Below, one piece after another: positions 1 to 7,254 of a stretch of DNA of 64,000 nucleotides; positions within the stretch are counted from its first letter, which is position 1; each line of letters opens with the position of its first letter. Both the position numbers and the translations under genes were made by a program. The notes under the pieces are model-generated. The model made no database searches. It was given only the letters and a program-made list of their open reading frames with translations, and was not told where the DNA came from. The DNA lies in contig NZ_RFFH01000005.1 in NCBI RefSeq assembly GCF_003696265.1, positions 248,001-312,000 of the forward strand. The letters are read 5' to 3'. This DNA is from Nocardia stercoris (lineage in GTDB: Bacteria; Actinomycetota; Actinomycetes; Mycobacteriales; Mycobacteriaceae).

Positions 1-1116
1 GTAGGCCCGCACGGCCAGCCGCTCGAACCAGGAGCGGTGGCGGTGCCGTAACGCGGTTTCCGTGCCGGTGGCCCGCAGCCGCTCGCGGCCGTACTCGCGC
101 AGCGTTTCGAGCATCCGATACCGGACACCGCCGGAGATGTCGTCCCGGATCAGCACCGACTTGTCCACCAGCGAGCTCACCAGGTCCAGGACCGCGCCGG
201 GCTCGAGCCCCTCGCCGCAGATCACCTCGGCGGCGTCGAGCTCGAACCCGTCCGCGAACACCGTGAGCCGGGCCCACAACTCCCGCTCCCGATCGGTCAG
301 CAGGTCATAGGTCCAGTCGATGCACCGGCGCAAGGTCTGCTGCCGGTCCGGCGCCGCCCGGCCGCCTCCGGTCAGCAGCCGAAACCGGTCGGTGAGTCGT
401 TGCAGGATCTGCTCGGGGGACAGGGCTCGCAGCCGGGCCGCGGTCAACTCGATGGGTAGTGGCAGGCCTTCGAGTCGCCGGCAGATGCGGGCGATGGCGA
501 CGGTGCTGTCCTCGGTCAGTTCGAAGCCGGGCACGGCGGAGCGGGCGCGGTCGAGGAACAGCGCGACCGCGTCGCAGCGCAGCAGCGCCCGCCCGCTCGC
601 TGGTAACTCGCCGGCCGGGACCGTCAGCGGCGGCACCGGGACCACCACCTCGCCGGCGATGCCGAGCGGTTCCCGGCTGGTGGCGAGGATGCGCAGGCGC
701 GGCGCGGCCCGCAGCAGCGAGTCCGCCAGTGCGGCGACCGCGTCGATCAGGTGCTCGCAGTTGTCGAGCAACAGCAGGGCATGCCGGGCGGCGACGAAGT
801 CGGCCAGCAACTCCATCGGCGTCTGGGTGGGCTGTCCGCGGAGTTTGAGCGTGGACACCACGGCACCGGCGGCCAGTTCGGGCTCGCGGACCGCGCCGAA
901 CTCGACGTACCACACCCCGTCGTCGAACGCGCGGCGCACCGCCTCGGCCACCTGGATCGCCAACCGGGTCTTGCCCACCCCGCCGATACCGGTCAAAGTC
1001 ACCAGTCGCGACTCGGACAGCAGCTGTTTGACCGCGCCGATCTCGTGTCCGCGGCCGACGAAGCGGGTCAGTTCCGCCGGAAGATTTCCCAGCGTGCCAG
1101 AGGCGGCGGCAGGCAT
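1..1116 (-). CDS. STAND/NB-ARC ATPase transcriptional regulator (LuxR/AfsR type), 3' end outside window
   Basis: Only the first ~372 residues are present; the frame is open to the left edge. The protein starts MPAAASGTLGN and has a P-loop GIGGVGKT at residues 43-50 and a LLLLDNCEHL strand near residue 112, followed by a winged-helix/arm region with CIDWTYDLL and MLETLREYGRERL. This order is typical of actinobacterial STAND-ATPase regulators, which bind ATP and switch transcription of nearby genes. No N-terminal DNA-binding domain is present, so a C-terminal LuxR HTH would be expected beyond the window. The ATG at 1116 is preceded by a GGAGG-like sequence. The family call is firm; the target genes are unknown. 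Confidence 0.85.
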   Translation of the reverse strand, partial: MPAAASGTLGNLPAELTRFVGRGHEIGAVKQLLSESRLVTLTGIGGVGKTRLAIQVAEAVRRAFDDGVWYVEFGAVREPELAAGAVVSTLKLRGQPTQTPMELLADFVAARHALLLLDNCEHLIDAVAALADSLLRAAPRLRILATSREPLGIAGEVVVPVPPLTVPAGELPASGRALLRCDAVALFLDRARSAVPGFELTEDSTVAIARICRRLEGLPLPIELTAARLRALSPEQILQRLTDRFRLLTGGGRAAPDRQQTLRRCIDWTYDLLTDRERELWARLTVFADGFELDAAEVICGEGLEPGAVLDLVSSLVDKSVLIRDDISGGVRYRMLETLREYGRERLRATGTETALRHRHRSWFERLAVRAY

Positions 1117-1297
1117 TGTTTGCGCACCTCCAGTCGGTGGCAACAGGGATCCACCTGCAAGATTACGCCGCGCCACCCCCCGCCGAACCGCGGTCGGAAC
1201 CACGGTGCGCGGCAAAAACGGGTATATCTACCGTCCCCCTGACGGCGGGATCGGGAGACGCTGTAGCAGTAGCCAGCAACCGTCCCCGGAGGTCTCG

Positions 1298-1717
1298 ATG
1301 ATTACGTCCGAATTGGACACCAACACCAGTGCCGCTGTCGCGCCGCGAGCAGAGGATCAAGTATTGATCCGCCGGTGCGCGGCGTGCGACAAGTTGTACG
1401 CGCCGCCGACGGACAGCTGCTCCTCCTGCGCGTCGCGGGACCTGGAGTCCGTGCCGTCGTGCGGAGCCGGGTCGATCGTGTCCTGGCGCGTCGTGGACCG
1501 CGACCCCACCGGAGTGAACGGCGGCCAGCTGTTGACGATCGCCATCGTCGAACTCGATGAGGGTCCGTGGGTCTACACCTGCATCGACGGAGAGGTGCCG
1601 GCATCGGCGGACGGACCGGTGCGAGTGCAGTTCCAGCCGCGTCCGCACGACGACCGGTTCCCGGTCTTCGAAGTGGCGCCGACCCCGAACAGCCTGGTGG
1701 CCGCCGCGCTGTCGTGA
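1298..1717 (+). CDS. Zn-ribbon/OB-fold protein (DUF35 type)
   Basis: A 139-residue protein with a rubredoxin-like zinc ribbon, CAAC...CSSC, at about residues 28-45, followed by an OB-fold-like segment with GAGSIVSWRVVDRDP and a final strand region FPVFEVAP. This two-part architecture is the DUF35 family, whose members usually partner thiolases or polyketide/acyl-CoA enzymes and may bind acyl-CoA. No thiolase lies beside it here, so its partner must be elsewhere or the gene is isolated. The ATG at 1298 follows CCGGAGG at good spacing. It is divergent from the ATPase regulator, with 181 bp between the starts. Confidence 0.8.
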   Translation: MITSELDTNTSAAVAPRAEDQVLIRRCAACDKLYAPPTDSCSSCASRDLESVPSCGAGSIVSWRVVDRDPTGVNGGQLLTIAIVELDEGPWVYTCIDGEVPASADGPVRVQFQPRPHDDRFPVFEVAPTPNSLVAAALS

Positions 1718-1899
1718 GCGCGGTCGGCAACTGATCGGCTTTCCGTCCTGGCGGTGCTGACGCCGCAGCGGCGTATGACCTCACCGATCGACATCGCGTC
1801 CTCCTCCGACCAACGCGCCGTCGTCGACCCACCGGCTGCAGGGCGGACGTGGTGCTACGGGCCGCTGGAGCCGACTGGGCTCTCGAACGCGTCGCGGCG

Positions 1900-2403
1900 C
1901 TAGGACCACAAGCTCCGGTTATACCGCTCGTTCTCTTCGATCAGCTCTTCCTCGGACAACAGATCCTCGTCGAACGGCCGCCGATTCCGTACCGGCGCAA
2001 CAGGGTTCGCCTGCGGCTGCTGATTCCACGCCGGCGCACCAGGGTTCGGCTGGGGCTGCTGATTCCATAGCGGCTCAACAGGTTTCGGCTGCTGGACCGC
2101 ACTCTCCAGGGCATCGCACGCGGCCATGATCCGCGGATCCGCCATGAACTCGTCGAGCTGCTCCAGCACCTGAGCGCGCGCCCGCTCGAGGGCCTCCCGC
2201 GCGAGATCGGCGATCAGCTGTCCCAGGTACGCCCCGTACGGGGTGATGCTCTCGTCGATCCGGACCGCCGCCAGCGTTCCGTCCGCGCCGACTTCGACCG
2301 CGACCCCGTGCCGGGCGGCACCCGCCCGCCCCGCGAGCAACGCCCGGCCGACGGACTCCATCCGCCCGGTGATCGGATCGACATCGCCCCCGGTCGGACG
2401 CAT
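1900..2403 (-). CDS. YbaB/EbfC-like nucleoid-associated protein of a type VII toxin locus
   Basis: A 167-residue protein. Residues ~10-105 have the YbaB/EbfC pattern: a short helix, a beta meander (VAVEVGADGTLAAVRID), and a long charged helix through ALERARAQVLEQLDEF. The C-terminus is a Gln/Pro linker with two near-copies of PLWNQQPQPNPG/PAWNQQPQANPV and an acidic tail. YbaB proteins bind DNA as dimers. Divergent YbaB-like genes next to WXG100/EspC toxin operons are common in Nocardia-like genomes; a regulatory role here is inference. The ATG at 2403 follows GGGAGGGG. It shares a 67-bp divergent promoter region with the EspC-like gene at 2471. Confidence 0.7.
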   Translation of the reverse strand: MRPTGGDVDPITGRMESVGRALLAGRAGAARHGVAVEVGADGTLAAVRIDESITPYGAYLGQLIADLAREALERARAQVLEQLDEFMADPRIMAACDALESAVQQPKPVEPLWNQQPQPNPGAPAWNQQPQANPVAPVRNRRPFDEDLLSEEELIEENERYNRSLWS

Positions 2404-2470
2404 GCTGTCAACCCCTCCCAGTAACCTCTAAGGTAGTTCGAAGATAGCGCATTTCGGGGGAGGACGAACG

Positions 2471-2803
2471 ATGGCTGATGACCTGTGGGTGGACCGACCG
2501 GGCCTCGAAGGCCTGATCACGGCTTTCAATACTTCCCGAGACGCATTGGGCGGGATCGAGACCCAGAGCCAATCGAATCCAGAGCCCGGCTACCCACTCG
2601 GCCGGATCGAGGATGCGCTACCCGGATCCGGTCTCGGAGCGGCATTTTCGAAAGCCGGGTGGCGAGCGAATGCGAGCATGGGCGGCGTCGGTGTTCAGCT
2701 CACCGAGATCGCCGACGCGGCCGGCATCAGTATCAACGAGTACTTCCACGTCGACGGCCTCACCGCGGAACAACTGCGCGCCGCCGAGGGCAGCATCCGA
2801 TGA
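2471..2803 (+). CDS. EspC/WXG100-like type VII secretion partner
   Basis: A 110-residue, largely helical protein without a signal peptide. It has two helical halves split by a turn near GLGAAFSKAGWRANAS, where WRA stands in place of a strict WXG, and a C-terminal helix GLTAEQLRAAEGSIR. This resembles the ESX/EspC-like 'type VII secretion target' family, which pairs with a larger WXG or LXG-like substrate for export. Its stop overlaps the start of the toxin gene (ATGA), so the two are co-translated, which supports a chaperone or partner role. The ATG follows GGGGAGGACGAACG. Function is inferred from size, fold pattern and context. Confidence 0.75.
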   Translation: MADDLWVDRPGLEGLITAFNTSRDALGGIETQSQSNPEPGYPLGRIEDALPGSGLGAAFSKAGWRANASMGGVGVQLTEIADAAGISINEYFHVDGLTAEQLRAAEGSIR

Positions 2804-3993
2804 GTTCCGTGCCGCCCACCAAGTCCCAGATCCGCAAGTGGAACGTCGAACCTCTTGCCGCGCAGGCCCTGGAGTGGAGTAACGCGTCCAAGGCCGCCAC
2901 CACCGAATACAATTCGATATCCCGGCAGTTGGCGGATTCACCGGGATTCTGGCGCGGTCCCGCCGGTGACGCCATGCGAGACAGAGGAACTCAGGGTGCG
3001 ATGGCATCCCTGTCCAAGGTGGTCGCCGGCCTGGACAAAGGGGTGACGGCCACAACGAACATGGTCCAGTCCCTCGTCGACGCGAAAACCGCCGCGGTCG
3101 GCGCCATCGCGGCCGTCGAAGAGTCGTGCTTCATCGTCGGCGAGGACGGCACGGTCGGCTACGACAAGTCGACCATCGCCTGGCTGGTCAACGCCGGCTA
3201 CAAACAGATCGCAGCCAGCCAGATGCTCCTCCTCCATCTCGCCAAGATCCACGAATCCGACATCAAGGCGAAGCTGCGGGCTGCGGCGGACGCCGCGGAA
3301 GCTGCACGAACAGCGATCGACAATGTCTTCGCGGACGTCCCGATACCGCTGAACAAGCAGATGGATTGGATAGAGCGGGAATACCAGGTCGACTCCGACA
3401 GCACTGGGATGACGAACTGGCCCACGGGGCTGAAGGCCACCTTGATGGGAGTCGTAGGCAAGGATCCGCTGCCGATCACAGTCGCGGAAGCACAAATGCT
3501 GGACGATCTGTCGCTGGTCGACCAGATAAAGTTCTACCGCATCATGCAGGACGCCGAAGACTCCGCCAAGGCAGCCTTCCCTCCTCAGAACGGACAAACC
3601 GACGAGGACAACCACACCGACGCGTACCGGCACGCGTATTGGAACGCGCGAATGACGCAGGTGTTCGGCGAAGATTGGACCAAGGAATACACCACCAAGC
3701 ATGAGGGTCGAGACGACAACGCTGCAGTTCGCGAGGCGATGGACCTCCACAATAACGACATCGGCAGGCAGATCGGGCTGGCAAATCCGGACGCCGATCC
3801 TGACGAACTCCGAAAAATTGTCCGAAATGCTGTCGATAACGGCGATACTGTGATGATCAACAAGGACTTCCATCTGAGTCCCACCAATCAGGTCGCGCAA
3901 GGACAGGGCGCGCTTTCCGTAGACTTCAATAATAGTGGCCCGCAGCACAGGCCAGGTGTACCGGCGCCGAACAATAATCCATCCACCAAGTGA
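2800..3993 (+). CDS. Type VII secreted polymorphic toxin with DUF6973-like C-terminal domain
   Basis: A 397-residue protein. Residues 1-190 are helical and carry a WXG-type turn (SPGFWRGPAGDAM), like ESX substrates. After a linker, residues ~270-370 hold a conserved-looking block: DNHTDAYRHAYWNARM, HEGRDDN and MDLHNNDIGRQIG. These His/Asp/Glu/Asn-rich motifs match my recollection of the DUF6973 domain seen at the C-terminus of polymorphic toxins; the biochemical activity is not known to me. The start overlaps the upstream partner's stop by 4 bp, and two lipoprotein genes follow 28 bp downstream. The lipoproteins suggest that the toxin acts outside the cytoplasm. The toxin call is inference from architecture and context. 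Confidence 0.7.
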   Translation: MSSVPPTKSQIRKWNVEPLAAQALEWSNASKAATTEYNSISRQLADSPGFWRGPAGDAMRDRGTQGAMASLSKVVAGLDKGVTATTNMVQSLVDAKTAAVGAIAAVEESCFIVGEDGTVGYDKSTIAWLVNAGYKQIAASQMLLLHLAKIHESDIKAKLRAAADAAEAARTAIDNVFADVPIPLNKQMDWIEREYQVDSDSTGMTNWPTGLKATLMGVVGKDPLPITVAEAQMLDDLSLVDQIKFYRIMQDAEDSAKAAFPPQNGQTDEDNHTDAYRHAYWNARMTQVFGEDWTKEYTTKHEGRDDNAAVREAMDLHNNDIGRQIGLANPDADPDELRKIVRNAVDNGDTVMINKDFHLSPTNQVAQGQGALSVDFNNSGPQHRPGVPAPNNNPSTK

Positions 3994-4021
3994 TACCTAC
4001 TGCAACAGGAATCGGAGAATC

Positions 4022-4531
4022 GTGAGAGGCAAAATCGCGTTGTATGCGATTCGTATTGCGGTACTGGCGGCGACGCTCGGAAGCGTAGTCGGATGCCGAA
4101 TGCCGCTCTTCCGGGAAACTGTTCATGTTCGAGAAGAAAGTCCGGCTCTTCAAGCCGAGTTCACCCGCCTCGAGGAAGAGCACGCCACCTCGACGCTGGG
4201 TGCACTGGTGACGGACTCCCGGATCGGTATCGGGCAGTGGGATCGGATGTACTCGATCGCCAGCGCATCGGACGATATCTTGAACAGCAGACTGGGTACC
4301 GATCTGCGCTGGTCGGGATTGCCGTTCGACGATGCGGACGTCCAGATATTCATGAACAAGGGAAAAGTGGTCTACGCCTATCTCGATAGAGAGCCGTACC
4401 ACGATGTCGAAAACCTGATGTTCGCCACCCCGCAGTCGGTTGTTCGAACCCGGCAGATCACTCCGGCCCGGCAGGACAGCTACCAGCCCCCGGACTACTG
4501 GCGGGCCGAGATCGAAAGCTTCGCGCCGTGA
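4022..4531 (+). CDS. Lipoprotein, probable immunity protein 1 for the upstream toxin
   Basis: A 169-residue protein. The N-terminus has basic residues, a hydrophobic stretch and a lipobox ending VVGC at about residue 25, so it should be a lipid-anchored surface protein. The mature part is rich in charged residues and ends YQPPDYWRAEIESFAP, identical to the next gene's product. I place the start at GTG 4022, preceded by a GGAG motif, rather than at an upstream in-frame ATG that lies inside the toxin gene. Position right after a type VII toxin, plus tandem duplication, is the usual mark of an immunity gene. No named family is recognised. Confidence 0.7.
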   Translation: MRGKIALYAIRIAVLAATLGSVVGCRMPLFRETVHVREESPALQAEFTRLEEEHATSTLGALVTDSRIGIGQWDRMYSIASASDDILNSRLGTDLRWSGLPFDDADVQIFMNKGKVVYAYLDREPYHDVENLMFATPQSVVRTRQITPARQDSYQPPDYWRAEIESFAP

Positions 4532-4595
4532 TTTACGGCTTCCGGTCTCGCTGCATCGACACCCGGCGTACGGTTGGTCGCGAGGGGAGGAAACC

Positions 4596-5117
4596 GTGAG
4601 GAACAGAAAATCATCGTATGCTCGATCGGGTATTCTCCTGATAATTCTGGCGACGATACTCGGAAGTGTCGCCGGATGTCGAGTGCCGTTCTTGCGGGAA
4701 GGCGTGACCGTTCGAGACGAAAGCACAGCCCTGCAAGCCGAGTTCACTCACCTCGAGGAGGAGCACGGCACATCGACTCTGGGTGCGCTGGTTGCTGACT
4801 CCGGTATCGGCATCGGGGAATGGGATCGAATGTACTCGATCTACGCTACAACGGGCAATATTCTGAACCAGAGGCTCGGCACCGATCTGCGCTGGTCGGG
4901 ATTGCCGTTCGACGATTCGGATGTGCAGGTATTCATGAACAAGGGAAAGGTGGTGTACGCCTTTCTCGACAGAACGCCGCGTCACAATGTCGAAAACCTG
5001 AAATACGCCACTCCTCAATCGGTCGTCCAAGCCCGGAAATTCACGCCGAAACCTTGGGATGGCGGATACCAACCCCCGGACTACTGGCGGGCCGAGATCG
5101 AAAGCTTCGCACCATGA
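4596..5117 (+). CDS. Lipoprotein, probable immunity protein 2 (paralogue of preceding gene)
   Basis: A 173-residue lipoprotein with lipobox SVAGC near residue 28. From the lipobox onward it matches the preceding protein almost throughout, sharing long blocks such as LGTDLRWSGLPFDD and FMNKGKVVYA and the same C-terminus, while the signal peptides differ. This is a recent tandem duplication with selection on the mature domain. GTG 4596 follows GAGGGGAGGAAACC, a strong ribosome-binding site. Immunity duplicates often recognise variant toxins; here both probably protect against the DUF6973-like toxin or its alleles. Function is inferred from context only. Confidence 0.7.
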   Translation: MRNRKSSYARSGILLIILATILGSVAGCRVPFLREGVTVRDESTALQAEFTHLEEEHGTSTLGALVADSGIGIGEWDRMYSIYATTGNILNQRLGTDLRWSGLPFDDSDVQVFMNKGKVVYAFLDRTPRHNVENLKYATPQSVVQARKFTPKPWDGGYQPPDYWRAEIESFAP

Positions 5118-5261
5118 TCCCCGGTTTCCTTTTCCTGCGGTTGTGAATCCTGTTGCGGTGTCCACTGATCCGCTGGCATCGCAAGAACGTCCTTCCCTGC
5201 GCCGTCCGTTGCATGCCTTTTTGTCGATGCCCCTGCACGGCGGTTGTTCGAACCCGGCCGC

Positions 5262-5945
5262 CTAACTGTCGAACAACCCCGGAATCTCCAGTGCCCGTTC
5301 GATATCCGTGCGCTCGCCCAGTGTGACGAGCACGCTGCGGATCATGGTGAGGCGAGCGGTGGCGACGGCCTCGGGGGTCGGTTCGGTGTCGGGCTCGAGG
5401 TCTGTGGTGACGCGGTAGACGCAGAATTCGCAGACCTGGAGTGCGGTGTCGAGGTTGAGGGGGTCGGGCTGAGTGCGGCCGAGGGCGGTGAAGCGGTCGC
5501 GGACCAGGGCACGGACGCCGTCGAGGGCTTGGACGCGGTAGCCGGAGACGGGTGAGCCGGGGTCGTGGAGTTCGGCGAACACCGGGCGCAGCATCGGGCC
5601 GTGGCTGCGGGCCCAGTCGAGGTAGGCGTCGATCAGGCCGATGCCCATGGTGACCGGGTCGTCGACGTCGCCGAGTGCGGCGCGGATGCCGTCGACCAGG
5701 CCGGTGTTGGAGGCCGTGAGCAGGACGTGCAGCGGCCCTTCGGCATTGGCGAAGTAGCGGTAGAAGGTCGGCCTGGAGATGCCGGCGGCATGGATGATCC
5801 GGGCGACGGACAGGCCGCGGGAACCGTGCGCGGTGAAGACCGCGGCGGTGCCGTCGACGATGCGCGCTCGGACCTCTTCGGCCTGCTCGGCGGTCTGTGG
5901 TGGCCGCCCGCGCCGGGTCCTGATGTCTGCTACGTCGCCGGTCAT
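5262..5945 (-). CDS. TetR-family repressor
   Basis: A 227-residue protein. The N-terminal ~60 residues form a TetR HTH (GLSVARIIHAAGISRPTFYRYF); the remainder is the helical ligand-binding domain. I chose ATG 5945, which follows CGGAGGAAACGCCC; an in-frame ATG at 5984 would add 13 residues but has no good ribosome-binding site. It is divergent from an SDR gene, and an inverted-repeat operator lies in the shared intergenic region, so it most likely represses itself and the dehydrogenase. The ligand is unknown, probably a substrate of the SDR. Confidence 0.88.
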   Translation of the reverse strand: MTGDVADIRTRRGRPPQTAEQAEEVRARIVDGTAAVFTAHGSRGLSVARIIHAAGISRPTFYRYFANAEGPLHVLLTASNTGLVDGIRAALGDVDDPVTMGIGLIDAYLDWARSHGPMLRPVFAELHDPGSPVSGYRVQALDGVRALVRDRFTALGRTQPDPLNLDTALQVCEFCVYRVTTDLEPDTEPTPEAVATARLTMIRSVLVTLGERTDIERALEIPGLFDS

Positions 5946-5993
5946 GGGCGTTTCCTCCGGTTTCCTTGAGCTGCCGCGCCCCATCTATTAATG

Positions 5994-6016
5994 TAACACT
6001 ACTGTTAGAAATAACA
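5994..6016. promoter_or_regulatory. Putative TetR operator: three alternating half-sites
   Basis: TAACA (5994-5998), TGTTA (6003-6007) and TAACA (6012-6016) alternate with 4-bp spacers, giving two overlapping palindromes on a 9-bp pitch. The element lies between the divergent tetR and SDR starts. Confidence 0.6.
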
Positions 6017-6068
6017 GGGCCGACCGCGCATGCCAGGGGTCGCGGCGGACTGCAGGAGAGGACTTCGT

Positions 6069-6902
6069 ATGAGCAACGTTATCGCCGGCAAGAAGGTGCT
6101 GGTCACCGGCGCCGCGATGGGCCTGGGTAAATCGTTCGCCGAGCGGGCGATCGACGAGGGCGCCAGCGATGTGGTGCTGTGGGACATCAACGAGGTCGCG
6201 CTGGCGAAGACGGCCGCCGAACTGCAGGCGCGCGGCAAGGCGAAGATCGTGCACCAGCAGGTCGACGTCTCCGACCCGCAGGCCATCGCCGACGCCGCCG
6301 CCGCCGTGCGCGAGCGGGTGGGCGACATCGAGATCCTGGTCAACAACGCCGGCATCGTGCGCGGCAACGGCTACTTCTGGGAAACCGAGAACAAGGCCGA
6401 CATCGACAAGACCATGGCGATCAACTCGCTGGCCCCGATGTACATCACCCTCGAGTTCCTGCCCGCCATGGTCGCCAACACCGGCACCGAGTCGCGCATC
6501 CTCAATATCGCCTCCTCCGCGGGCCTGGTGTCCAACCCGCGCATGGCCGTCTACGCCGGTTCCAAGTGGGCCGCCCTCGGCTGGTCGGACTCGGTGCGCC
6601 TGGAGCTGGAGCAGTCCGGCAACAAGCACGTCAAGATCAGCACCTTCTGCCCGACCTACATCAACACCGGCATGTTCGACGGTGCCAAGGGCGTGCTGTT
6701 CACCCCGATGATCAAGCAGGAGGACGCGGTCGACACCGCGTGGAACGGCATGAAGAACGGCACCCCCGTGAACATCATGCCCTGGACCTCCCGGATGAAC
6801 CGCGCCATCGGCGGCCTCATGCCGCAGCGCCTGCGCGACTTCTACCTGAACGCGGTGGGCGTCTACCACTCGATGGACGAATTCACCGGCCACAAGAACT
6901 GA
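6069..6902 (+). CDS. Short-chain dehydrogenase/reductase
   Basis: A 277-residue classical SDR. The cofactor loop is TGAAMGLG (residues ~14-21), followed by a D after beta-2 (LWDIN) that favours NAD(H), then NNAG, the catalytic Ser in NIASSAG, and Tyr/Lys in YAGSK. The C-terminal part (TSRMNRAIGGLMPQRLRDFY) is typical of mycobacterial/nocardial SDRs acting on lipophilic alcohols or ketones. The ATG at 6069 follows AGGAGAGGAC. It is divergent from the TetR regulator and is followed by a hairpin terminator, so it is probably a single-gene transcript controlled by that repressor. The substrate is unknown. Confidence 0.88.
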   Translation: MSNVIAGKKVLVTGAAMGLGKSFAERAIDEGASDVVLWDINEVALAKTAAELQARGKAKIVHQQVDVSDPQAIADAAAAVRERVGDIEILVNNAGIVRGNGYFWETENKADIDKTMAINSLAPMYITLEFLPAMVANTGTESRILNIASSAGLVSNPRMAVYAGSKWAALGWSDSVRLELEQSGNKHVKISTFCPTYINTGMFDGAKGVLFTPMIKQEDAVDTAWNGMKNGTPVNIMPWTSRMNRAIGGLMPQRLRDFYLNAVGVYHSMDEFTGHKN

Positions 6903-6929
6903 GGGTCGGCCGCGAGGCCGAGACAGCAA

Positions 6930-6957
6930 GGGGCGCAGTCGAATCCGGCTGCGCCCC
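6930..6957 (+). terminator. Hairpin terminator after the SDR gene
   Basis: GGGGCGCAG (6930-6938) pairs perfectly with CTGCGCCCC (6949-6957) around a 10-nt loop. There is no T-tract, as is common in high-GC actinobacteria. Confidence 0.6.
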
Positions 6958-7254
6958 GCGTTCGTTCGCGGCGCACGCGGATGAGCAGCCGGCGCCCGTG
7001 GCGGCAACCGTCGGTGAATTCCTGATTAGCTCGAATCGGCCGGCGGGGCGATCCGTGGTGCGGAATTAACGCGCCCGTTCCTCATGCGGAAACGGTCACG
7101 ACCAGTTGGCCGCCGCGTCACGCCCGAGTCATTCCCGCGACGAACTTCCCACTCACCGTTTGGGAACCGATTCATATCGGTGTCCAGCTGGTCTCGCCAC
7201 CATCGCCGGTGCCTTTCCACGCACCCGCGACGGCGAGTGTGGGAAGGAATCCCC
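6958..7254. other. Intergenic region upstream of phospholipase C
   Basis: Together with the terminator this forms a gap of about 350 bp. I see no ORF with coding character and no clear repeat. It presumably holds the phospholipase promoter; frames open upstream of 7255 lack a start with a ribosome-binding site. Confidence 0.5.

Noticed and set aside
2485..2799. Long upstream extension of the first toxin gene in its own frame
   Set aside because: It runs through the EspC-like gene in another frame; ATG 2800 overlapping that gene's stop is the natural coupled start.
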